From positions 1-64,000 of the forward strand of contig BEHN01000014.1 of NCBI GenBank assembly GCA_002898535.1: a stretch of DNA of 64,000 nt, written 5' to 3'. Origin of the DNA: a bacterium HR11 (lineage in GTDB: Bacteria; Acidobacteriota; HRBIN11). Numbering within the stretch: the stretch's first letter is position 1; each line of letters starts with the position of its first letter. The position numbers and the translations under genes were made by a program. A model generated the notes under the pieces. It saw only the letters and a program-made list of their open reading frames with translations. It searched no databases and had not been told where the DNA came from. Below, one piece after another: positions 54,461 to 62,221 of the stretch.

Positions 54461-54594
54461 GATCCTTGCCTCCGGTTGGGTTTTTAGTCCTGACCGCCTG
54501 GTGCCTTCCATGAACTCGTCTCCGGCCTGCCTCACCTGCATTCGACGTAACCGCTATCCCACGTCGTGCCGAAGTCGGGGTTTCGGACGGGCTC
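54458..54594 (-). repeat. Duplicated leader, copy 1
   Basis: Bases 54458-54563 match 55355-55460 with four mismatches in 106 bases counted by eye, including start codon, ribosome site and upstream region. Bases 54564-54594 continue the match but, in the other copy, only after a 136-bp insertion (at 55597 on). Confidence 0.88.
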
Positions 54595-54609
54595 CGTTAC
54601 AAACACCCG

Positions 54610-54638
54610 TTGACAGTCAATCCTTCCGATCCTATGCT
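54610..54638 (+). promoter_or_regulatory. Promoter of the unusual tRNA gene
   Basis: TTGACA (54610-54615), 17-base spacer, TATGCT (54633-54638). The tRNA starts ten bases later at 54648. A near-consensus sigma70 promoter, so the tRNA is probably transcribed. Confidence 0.8.
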
Positions 54639-54647
54639 ATAGGTGCC

Positions 54648-54724
54648 AGGCGCGTAGCTCAGGCGGTCAGAGCGCTGCCCCGACGAGGCAGAGGTCGGCG
54701 GTTCGAGTCCGCCCGCGCCTACCA
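54648..54724 (+). tRNA. tRNA with anticodon GAC (Val by position) on a tRNA-Ile-like body
   Basis: 77 bases with encoded CCA. Acceptor AGGCGCG pairs fully with CGCGCCT; D-arm GCTC...GAGC; T-arm GGCGG-TTCGAGT-CCGCC. The anticodon arm is CTGCC-CCGACGA-GGCAG, so positions 34-36 read GAC (Val). Position 33 is C instead of the nearly universal U, and 37 is G. The body resembles tRNA-Ile(GAU) of other bacteria. It could be a diverged or non-standard tRNA. Confidence 0.75.
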
Positions 54725-54982
54725 TCGCACCCCAAACTGCTTCGGCTCTATCGGCCCCAGGCCGTGGTTCGTCCCTTCCCCGACGGCCGGAGGGCCGTGA
54801 CCCTGCTCTAACAAGCGGGCTTGAGATGAAAGGACCCCCTCTTGGGCGAGCGGGGCTGGGATAAAAACGGCCCATCGGCCGGCCGGGTTCCTTCGTCACT
54901 CCGTCCCTTTGAAACATCGTACTTCCAAAGCGTTGGGCAAGGTTGTTCCCACACCATTCTCACGAACCGAACGGCTCTGCTA
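54725..54982 (+). repeat. CCCCGCT-like hairpin remnants and R75 copy
   Basis: Degenerate hairpins at 54798-54828 and 54836-54862 (GGGCGAGCGGGGCTGGG) are followed by a plus R75 (54907-54982) ending GAACCGAACGGCTCTGCTA. Bases 54983-55144 show no repeat or gene that I recognise. Confidence 0.78.
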
Positions 54983-55144
54983 AGCGAACGCTGGGGCGCC
55001 ATCCGGCCTGGAGGCCCGGCTCGCAGGAGTCTCCTCCTGGAGGAGAGGGCAGGGTGCAAGTCCTTCGCCCTCCACCCTCTCCCGCCAGGGGGCCGGTGCT
55101 CTAAATCTCGATCCAAGCGTCCGACGTCGGGCACCGGCTCCGAC

Positions 55145-55357
55145 TCAACAGCTTTCCCCTGTCGAGGCACACACGCAGACATCGCCCATGAAGGGGTCCT
55201 GCAGACAGCTTTCGACGGCCTCTTGGACGTTTTCGGTACAGTAGGTTTTGACGTCCCCAAACTCATCGGCGCAAGTATGCAGTTTGTCCTTTTTGCAACC
55301 CAGCAGGGCCAGGGCCAGTCCGACGAGCATCAGCCCGATGCTCAGTTTCTTGATCAT
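55145..55357 (-). CDS. Small cysteine-containing lipoprotein
   Basis: 70 residues from the ATG at 55357 (GGAGG upstream). Signal with lipobox LALALLGC; the mature part has six further Cys (TCADEFG, TYCTEN, SCLQDP, DVCVCAS, ESC end), likely disulfide-bonded in the periplasm. No family recognised. It shares its leader with the cytochrome gene, which suggests co-regulation. Confidence 0.75.
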   Translation of the reverse strand: MIKKLSIGLMLVGLALALLGCKKDKLHTCADEFGDVKTYCTENVQEAVESCLQDPFMGDVCVCASTGESC

Positions 55358-55460
55358 GATCCTTTCCTCCGGTTGGGTTTTTAGTCCTGACCGCCTGGTG
55401 CCTTCCAGGAACTCGTCTCCGGCCTGCCTCACCTGCATTCGACGTAACCGCTGCCCCACG
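55355..55460 (-). repeat. Duplicated leader, copy 2
   Basis: Counterpart of 54458-54563 (four mismatches in 106 bases). The match resumes at 55597-55624, after the insertion at 55461-55596. Confidence 0.88.
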
Positions 55461-55596
55461 AAGTGAAGCGCCCTCGTGAAAGTCATCAGCTCTCGGTGCC
55501 CTCGGCGTCTTTGCAGTGAGTCGCTCCGTAGGGTCGGGAAAGCCGAACCCATCCGGTCTCTCCCGGGGCCAAGAGCTCTGTTACCTTTAGCAAGAG
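55461..55596 (+). mobile_element. 136-bp insertion with R75 copy inside the duplicated leader
   Basis: Absent from the otherwise matching copy 1. It contains an arm resembling the inverted repeat at 52709-52736 (CTCGGTGCCCTCGGCGTCT) and a diverged R75 (about 55521-55583, ending AGAGCTCTGTTA). No clear target-site duplication is visible. Confidence 0.75.
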
Positions 55597-55941
55597 TCAT
55601 GCCGAAGTCGGGGGTTCGGACGGGCCCAGTGCCGGATGGGCCGACGGAATGCGGAAGAGTGACGCCTCGGGGGGTTCACCGGTCGGGTCGGGCAGGGCCC
55701 GTCGGAGGGCCGGGAAGTTTACAAAGCTTTACGCCGAGTATAAAGGGAACTTTACTTAGGGTTCCGGACCGACGATGGCACCGGGGGTCAGACCTTCTGC
55801 CCGGTATAAACGAAACTTTACAGGGGTTCCGGACCCATGAAAGGGCAAGGAGTTAGAGCATCGTACTGGGGAACCGGACGTCCGGGGACCCGGGAGATGC
55901 GTCGTGAAGTCGCCGAACTCCCGGACGGCCGGATCGCCCCG

Positions 55942-56157
55942 GACCCCGCTCTTGCGAGCGGGGCTGGGACAGAATGACCCCGCTCTAACGAGCGGGGCTG
56001 GGATGAAAATCTTGGCTTGAAAAATCGGCCGTCCCGGAGGGTCGGGAAAGCCGAATCCATACGGGTTTTCACGAGCCGAACGGCTCTGGTAACGAAGTGA
56101 TGAGCCACGGTCTTGGGCCGACGGGCCGGTCGGGATCATCCTTACATCATCACTCCG
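55942..56157 (+). repeat. Two CCCCGCTC hairpins and R75 copy before carB end
   Basis: Tandem hairpins at about 55942-55972 and 55976-56003 (CCCCGCTC ... GAGCGGGG, each followed by CTGGGA), then a plus R75 (56016-56092). The following interior (56107-56149) matches 31518-31562. It runs into the carB stop codon. The rest of the 55625-55941 stretch has no gene. Confidence 0.85.
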
Positions 56158-59100
56158 TTACTTTGTCACTCCGTCCCTTTGGTAAATGTCCTGGAGGCAG
56201 AGGGGCTCGGGGTGGCCGGACCGGAGGGCCCGGATGGCCTCGATGGCGGCCGCCGCCCCGGAAAGGGTCGTGATGCAGGGGACGCCGCACCGCATGGCCG
56301 TCTGGCGGACGACGGGCTCGTCGGCGTAAGCGGCCGGCCCCATCGGCGTGTTGATGACGAGCTGGATCTTGCCGTTGATGATGAAGTCGGCGATGTGGGG
56401 TCGGCCCTCATGGATTTTACGGACGACCGTCACGGGCAAGCCGGCCGCTTGGAGGGCCTGGGCCGTCCCGGCCGTGGCCATCAGCGTGAAGCCCAGCTCG
56501 TGGAGCTGGCGGGCCAGAGGCACGACGGCCGCCTTGTCCCGGTCGTTGACGGTGATTAGGACCTGGCCCCCCGTCGGGAGGCGGACCCCGGCGCCCAGCA
56601 TGGCCTTGGCAAAAGCGACCCCAAAGGTCTCGCCGATGCCCATGACCTCACCGGTACTCTTCATTTCCGGTCCCAGGCGGGGGTCCTCCTCGGGGAAGCG
56701 GTCGAAGGGAAAGACGGGCGCCTTCACGCAGTAGTACCGGGGCCGGCCCTCGCCGGACAGGCCGAGTTCTCGCAGGGTCGCCCCCAGCATGAGGCGGACG
56801 GCCGCATCGACGACGGGCACGCCGGTCGCCTTGCTGATGAATGGGACGGTCCGGGACGCCCGGGGGTTGACCTCCAGGACGTATAGTTCGCCGTCCCGGT
56901 ATGCGAACTGGATGTTCAGGAGGCCCCGCACCTGCAAGGCCCGGGCGATCCGGGCCGTCCAGTCGATCATCATCGTCCGGACGTCGGCCGGGAGCTTCCA
57001 GGCGGGCATGACCATGGCGCTGTCGCCGCTGTGGATGCCGGCCTCCTCGATGTGCTGGAGGATCCCGGCGATGTAGACGTCCTCTCCGTCGCTGAGGGCG
57101 TCCAGGTCATATTCAAAGGCGTCCTCGATAAAGCGGTCGATGAGGACCGGATACTGGGGCGCGACCCGCAGGGCCGCCTGAAAGAGGGCTTTCATCTGGT
57201 CGGCGTGGAACACCTTCGCCATGGCCCGACCGCCGAGGACATACGAGGGCCGAACCAGGACGGGATAGCCGACGGCCTCGGCGACCTCCAGGGCCTCCTC
57301 GAGCGTCTGGGCCGTCCCGAAGGGCGGATGGCGGAGACCCAGGTCCTGCATGAGCTCGGCAAAGGACTTGCGGTCCTCGGCCCGATGGATGTCGTCCGGC
57401 TGGGTCCCCAGGATGGGGACGCCGGCCTCGGCCAGGGGGCGGGCCAGCCGGAGGGGCGTCTGGCCACCGAGCTGGACGATGACCCCGAGGGGCCGCTCGG
57501 TCCGGACGACGTTCAGGACGTGCTCCAGCGTCAGGGGCTCGAAGTACAGGCGGTCGGCCGTGTCATAGTCCGTACTCACCGTCTCGGGATTGCAGTTCAC
57601 CATGACCGTCTCGTAGCCCATCGACCGGAGGGCAAAGACGGCCCGGACACAGCAGTAGTCGAACTCGATACCCTGGCCGATGCGGTTGGGCCCGCTCCCC
57701 AGGATGACGACCTTCGGGCGGTCCGTCGGGAAGGCCTCGCATTCGGACCCATACGTCGAGTACAGGTACGGCGTGACGGCCTCGAACTCGCCGGCGCACG
57801 TGTCGATCCGCTTGTAGGTCGGCACGATGCCGAGCTCTTCCAGGCGGGCCCGCAGGGCGGCTTCCGACGTGCCCAGGCAGTCGGCGACCTGGGCGTCGCT
57901 GAAGCCCCACTGCTTGGCCCGCCGCAGGAGCTCCGGCGGGACCGTCTCGAGGCGGAACCGCCGGAGGCGGCCCTCCAGCTCGACGATTTCCTCGATCTGG
58001 TGGAGGAACCACGGGTGGATGCCCGTCAGGGCCGCCACGTCCTCCGGCTTCATGCCGGCATGAAGGGCATAGAAGATGTAGAAGATGCGGTCCCACGAGG
58101 GATACCGGAGCTTGGCGATGACGGCGCTCCGGTCAAAGGGCTGTTGGTAGAGCTGGCGGAGGACGTCATAGTCGATCTCTAAAGACTGCAGGGCCTTCAT
58201 CAGGGCTTCCTTGAAGGTTCGCCCGATGGCCATGACCTCGCCGACGGACTTCATCGACGTCCCGATCGTCGCCCGGGCGCTGGGGAATTTCTCGAAGGCC
58301 CAGCGAGGGATTTTGACGACCACATAGTCGAGGGCCGGCTCGAAGCAAGCGACCGTCTTGCCGGTGATGTCGTTGCGGAGCTCGTCCAGCGTGTATCCGA
58401 TGGCCAGCTTGGCGGCGATCTTGGCGATGGGGAAGCCCGTCGCCTTCGAGGCGAGGGCCGACGAGCGACTGACCCGGGGGTTCATCTCGATGACGGCCAT
58501 CCGGCCCGTCTCGGGGTCGAGGGCGAACTGGACGTTGGACCCGCCCGTCTCGACGCCGACGGTCCGGATGACCTGGAGGGCCCAGTCCCGCATCTTCTGG
58601 TAGTCCACGTCCGAAAGCGTCTGGGCGGGGGCGACGGTGATGCTGTCGCCGGTGTGGATGCCCATCGGGTCGAAGTTCTCGATGGAGCAGACGATGATCG
58701 CCTGGTCGGCGGCGTCCCGCATGACCTCCATCTCGAATTCCTGCCAACCCTCGAGATATTCCTCGATCAGGACCTCGTGGACGGGGCTGATCTGGAGGGC
58801 CCGCTCGAGGGCTTCCGGGAGCTCGGCCCGGTTATACACGATGGCGCTTCCGGTCCCGCCCAACGTGTAGGAAGGCCGCAGGACCAGCGGAAAGTCCATG
58901 TCGGCGGCGGCCTGGACGCCCTCCTGGACGGTAGCGACGTAGGCGCTCTTGGGCACGTCCAGGCCGGCTCGGACCATGGCCTCTTTGAAGCGGAGGCGGT
59001 TTTCGGCCAGCTCGATGGCCTCGGGGCGGGCCCCGATCATCTCGATGCCCAGCTCCTGGAGGATGCCCGCCCGCCACAGGGCCATCCCCAGGTTCAGGCC

Positions 59101-59382
59101 CGTCTGACCGCCCAGCGTGGGAAGCAAGGCGTCGGGTCGTTCCCGCCGGAGGACCCGCTCGGCCGTCTCCAAGACGAGGGGCTCGATGTACGTCCGGTGG
59201 GCCATCTCGGGGTCCGTCATGATCGTGGCCGGATTCGAATTGATGAGGACGACCTCGAGGCCTTCCTCCCGAAGGGCCTTGCAGGCCTGCGTGCCGGCAT
59301 AGTCAAACTCACAGGCCTGCCCGATGACGATAGGGCCGGACCCGATGATGGCGATCTTCTTGATGTCTTGGCGTTTCGGCAT
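56158..59382 (-). CDS. carB: Carbamoyl-phosphate synthase large subunit
   Basis: 1074 residues from the ATG at 59382 (MPKRQDIKKIAIIGSGPIVIGQACEFDY). Two homologous ATP-grasp halves: LRPSYTLGGTGSAI and VRPSYVLGGRAMAK; EMNPRVSRSSALASKATG and EVNPRASRTVPFISKATG. An MGS-like regulatory domain follows at the C-terminus (about 930-1050). The final residues YQRDGVTK and the stop derive from repeat-related sequence (GACGGAGTGAC words). It makes carbamoyl phosphate with CarA. Confidence 0.97.
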   Translation of the reverse strand: MPKRQDIKKIAIIGSGPIVIGQACEFDYAGTQACKALREEGLEVVLINSNPATIMTDPEMAHRTYIEPLVLETAERVLRRERPDALLPTLGGQTGLNLGMALWRAGILQELGIEMIGARPEAIELAENRLRFKEAMVRAGLDVPKSAYVATVQEGVQAAADMDFPLVLRPSYTLGGTGSAIVYNRAELPEALERALQISPVHEVLIEEYLEGWQEFEMEVMRDAADQAIIVCSIENFDPMGIHTGDSITVAPAQTLSDVDYQKMRDWALQVIRTVGVETGGSNVQFALDPETGRMAVIEMNPRVSRSSALASKATGFPIAKIAAKLAIGYTLDELRNDITGKTVACFEPALDYVVVKIPRWAFEKFPSARATIGTSMKSVGEVMAIGRTFKEALMKALQSLEIDYDVLRQLYQQPFDRSAVIAKLRYPSWDRIFYIFYALHAGMKPEDVAALTGIHPWFLHQIEEIVELEGRLRRFRLETVPPELLRRAKQWGFSDAQVADCLGTSEAALRARLEELGIVPTYKRIDTCAGEFEAVTPYLYSTYGSECEAFPTDRPKVVILGSGPNRIGQGIEFDYCCVRAVFALRSMGYETVMVNCNPETVSTDYDTADRLYFEPLTLEHVLNVVRTERPLGVIVQLGGQTPLRLARPLAEAGVPILGTQPDDIHRAEDRKSFAELMQDLGLRHPPFGTAQTLEEALEVAEAVGYPVLVRPSYVLGGRAMAKVFHADQMKALFQAALRVAPQYPVLIDRFIEDAFEYDLDALSDGEDVYIAGILQHIEEAGIHSGDSAMVMPAWKLPADVRTMMIDWTARIARALQVRGLLNIQFAYRDGELYVLEVNPRASRTVPFISKATGVPVVDAAVRLMLGATLRELGLSGEGRPRYYCVKAPVFPFDRFPEEDPRLGPEMKSTGEVMGIGETFGVAFAKAMLGAGVRLPTGGQVLITVNDRDKAAVVPLARQLHELGFTLMATAGTAQALQAAGLPVTVVRKIHEGRPHIADFIINGKIQLVINTPMGPAAYADEPVVRQTAMRCGVPCITTLSGAAAAIEAIRALRSGHPEPLCLQDIYQRDGVTK

Positions 59383-59454
59383 GGGCGGACTTCCCTCCCG
59401 GTGAATCAATGGTCGGGAGATGAGGGGTCGTAAGTGGGCAGATAGGCCATTTTC

Positions 59455-59520
59455 ATCCAAGCCCCGCTCGCTCAAGCGGGGTCCTTTCATCCCGGCTCCA
59501 CTCGCCCGAGCGGGGTCCGG
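59455..59520 (-). repeat. Two CCCCGCTC hairpins upstream of carB
   Basis: CCCCGCTCgctcaAGCGGGG (about 59461-59481) and a second, less regular copy CTCCACTCgcccgAGCGGGG (about 59495-59516), both minus-oriented relative to the other copies. Confidence 0.75.
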
Positions 59521-59557
59521 GACGTCCGGGCATTCGACAATGCATTTGCCTGCCTGC

Positions 59558-59947
59558 CTATGAGGTCCCCCGGATGGTCTGGCGGGTCCGTTCCGACTCG
59601 GCCACGATGAGGTCGGCCAAGTACTTGATGGCCTCGGCCATTTCCCGGCGGGCTTCGGCGACCTCTCGCCGGACCTCGGCGACTTCTTGACGAAGAGCCT
59701 CCTGCCCCCGTTCGATGCGGTCCAGGATCTCGAGCGCCCTTCGCTGAAGCTCCAGGACCATCTGCTGAAGCTCCATCGACCTCTGCTGGAACTCGGCCGT
59801 CCCCTGCCGGAATTCCCGGATCAGCTCCCGTACGGCCCCCATCTCGGCCCGGATCGTCCGGTTGTTGAGGATGCCGTAAACGGTCAGGAACACCCCTAAG
59901 ATGGTCGCCATCGTGCCCGTCATGGCCAGGACTTCCCAAAAGCTCAT
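59558..59947 (-). CDS. Small membrane-anchored coiled-coil protein, copy 2
   Basis: 129 residues from the ATG at 59947. N-terminal helix MTGTMATILGVFLTVYGIL, then a long charged coiled coil (LELQRRALEILDRIERGQEALRQEVAEV...) ending in AIKYLADLIVAESERTRQTIRG. Nearly identical to the upstream tandem copy but lacks an internal EAMKILDRIERGQEEL unit. Function unknown; could be a scaffold or a chemotaxis/secretion-associated helper. Confidence 0.75.
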   Translation of the reverse strand: MSFWEVLAMTGTMATILGVFLTVYGILNNRTIRAEMGAVRELIREFRQGTAEFQQRSMELQQMVLELQRRALEILDRIERGQEALRQEVAEVRREVAEARREMAEAIKYLADLIVAESERTRQTIRGTS

Positions 59948-59967
59948 GGCATCCTCGCTCGGAAACT

Positions 59968-60411
59968 CTACGGAGTTTCCCGGATGGTCTGGCGGGTCCG
60001 TTCCGACTCGGCCACGATGAGGTCGGCCAAGTACTTGATGGCCTGCGCCATCTCCCGGCGAAGTTCCTCCTGCCCCCGCTCGATGCGGTCCAGGATCTTC
60101 ATCGCTTCCCGTCGGGCCTCGGCCATCTCCTGCCGGACCTCGGCGACTTCTTGACGAAGGGCTTCCTGACCCCGTTCGATGCGGTCCAGGATCTCGAGCG
60201 CCCTTCGCTGAAGCTCCAGGACCATCTGCTGGAGCTCCATCGACCTCTGCTGGAACTCGGCCGTCCCCTGCCGGAATTCCCGGATCAGCTCCCGTACGGC
60301 CCCCATCTCGGCCCGGATCGTCCGGTTGTTGAGGATGCCGTAAACGGTCAGAAACACCCCTAAGACGGTCGCCATCGTGCCCGTCATGGCCAGGACTTCC
60401 CAGAAGCTCAT
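59968..60411 (-). CDS. Small membrane-anchored coiled-coil protein, copy 1
   Basis: 147 residues from the ATG at 60411. Same architecture as its neighbour with an extra ~18-residue unit that repeats the earlier ILDRIERGQEAL motif, so growth by internal duplication is likely. Ends 20 bp before the next copy starts. No RBS-independent clue to function. Confidence 0.75.
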   Translation of the reverse strand: MSFWEVLAMTGTMATVLGVFLTVYGILNNRTIRAEMGAVRELIREFRQGTAEFQQRSMELQQMVLELQRRALEILDRIERGQEALRQEVAEVRQEMAEARREAMKILDRIERGQEELRREMAQAIKYLADLIVAESERTRQTIRETP

Positions 60412-60494
60412 GCGACACCCCTTCTCCCCGGACTCGGGGAACGTACCTTTCCCCTTCAAGGCGCACGGGCTTGAAGACGCCTCGTCCCCGCCGA

Positions 60495-61547
60495 CTATCC
60501 CGTCTCGGCCGAACCTGTCCCGATCAGCCCCAGCTTCTCCCGAAGCTGGGCCTCCAGCTTTTGAGCCACTTCGGGATTTTCCTTCAAGAACTGCTTGGCG
60601 GCCTCCCGACCCTGACCGAGCCTGACGTCTCCGAAGGAAAACCAGGCACCCGACCGGACGACGAGCTTGTGCTCCAGACCCAGGTCGATGAGGTCGCCCT
60701 CTCGAGAGAAGCCCTCACCGAACATAAGGTCCACGTCCGCCTGCTTGAAGGGCGGGGACAGCTTGTTCTTGACGACCCGAATCCGGGTCCGAGCCCCGAC
60801 GTTTTCCTCGCCCTGCTTGATGGAGGCGACCTTCCGGATGTCGATCCGGAGGGAGGCGTAGAACTTGAGGGCCCGGCCGCCGGGCGTCGTCTCCGTCACG
60901 CCGTAAGTCATCGGGCCGATCTTTTCCCGAATCTGGTTGATGAAGACCAGGCAGGTCTGGGAGCGGTTGACGATGCTCGTCAGCTTGCGGAGGGCCTGGG
61001 ACATCAGGCGGGCCTGCAGGCCGACGTGCTGGTCGCCCATCTCGCCCTCGAGCTCGGCCTTTGGCACGAGGGCCGCCACCGAGTCGATGACGACGATGTC
61101 CACGCCGCCGCTCCGGATCAGCGTCTCGGCGATCTCCAAGGCCTGCTCCCCGTAGTCCGGTTGGGAAATGATCAGGTCGTCGACCCGAACGCCCAGCTTC
61201 GCCGCGTACTCCGGGTCGAGGGCATGTTCGGCGTCGATGAAGACGGCCATGCCGCCGTCCTTCTGGGCCTGGGCGATCATGTGCAGGGCCAGGGTCGTCT
61301 TGCCGGACATTTCCGGGCCAAAGATCTCGACGATCCGACCCCGGGGGAATCCGCCGATGCCCAGGGCGGCGTCCAGGCTCAGGATGCCGGTCGGGATGAC
61401 CTGGACCCGAGCGACGGCCTCTTTCTGGCCGAGGCGCATGATGACGCCCTTGCCGAACTGACGCTCCAGCTGGAGCATGGCCGCTTCGATCATCCGCCGC
61501 TTTTCCTCCTGCACGGGCAGGACCGACTCTTCCCGCTTGACGGCCAT
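60495..61547 (-). CDS. recA: Recombinase RecA
   Basis: 350 residues. Walker [13 protein letters not shown] (Met in place of the common Ser), Walker [18 protein letters not shown], and loop L2 [21 protein letters not shown]. Length near E. coli RecA (353). Carries out strand exchange and SOS signalling. No SOS-type operator was seen upstream. Confidence 0.98.
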   Translation of the reverse strand: MAVKREESVLPVQEEKRRMIEAAMLQLERQFGKGVIMRLGQKEAVARVQVIPTGILSLDAALGIGGFPRGRIVEIFGPEMSGKTTLALHMIAQAQKDGGMAVFIDAEHALDPEYAAKLGVRVDDLIISQPDYGEQALEIAETLIRSGGVDIVVIDSVAALVPKAELEGEMGDQHVGLQARLMSQALRKLTSIVNRSQTCLVFINQIREKIGPMTYGVTETTPGGRALKFYASLRIDIRKVASIKQGEENVGARTRIRVVKNKLSPPFKQADVDLMFGEGFSREGDLIDLGLEHKLVVRSGAWFSFGDVRLGQGREAAKQFLKENPEVAQKLEAQLREKLGLIGTGSAETG

Positions 61548-61937
61548 AGGTCCATCCTCCTCGATGGGATTCTAAAGCCCGGGCTCCCCATCGGCCAGGG
61601 GGCTTGGACTGAAAGGCGGGCCCTTCCGGGAGCGACCCGTCCGCAGACCGGCCCGACCCGCCTCACGAAGGGCGGGTACCGCTTTCGGATTTCGGGATGC
61701 GGCACAAGGGACGGGCCACCCGCCGCCTTCGCAAGGGGCCCTCCGTCGGAAAAAGGCGCCGTTTAGACCGGGCTCCCCAACCCATGCGGCTCCGTGAAAG
61801 ACCCGGGCGGCGAAAGTAAAATATAGGCGAAATTCGGACCCCTGGCCAGTCCTTCCGGCGTCCGCGGTCCATTATCCCGCGCTCCCCATCCTGCATCCCG
61901 GGGACGGGGCCCTTTTGCCCCGGCCTATCGGCCTCTC
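61548..61937. other. Intergenic region between recA and the Trm112-like gene
   Basis: 390 bp. CTATATTTT near 61815 (minus strand) could be part of a promoter for recA about 270 bp upstream, unproven. No R75 copy or RNA gene is visible. Confidence 0.4.
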
Positions 61938-62129
<192 letters not shown>

Positions 62130-62221
62130 TTCGTACCTCCGTGATGACCCGACGGCGTGGCAGGCCGTCGTCTCGGGCAGATGGGCAGGTCGGCGGGAAA
62201 GACCCTACACTCGCGGCGTTT

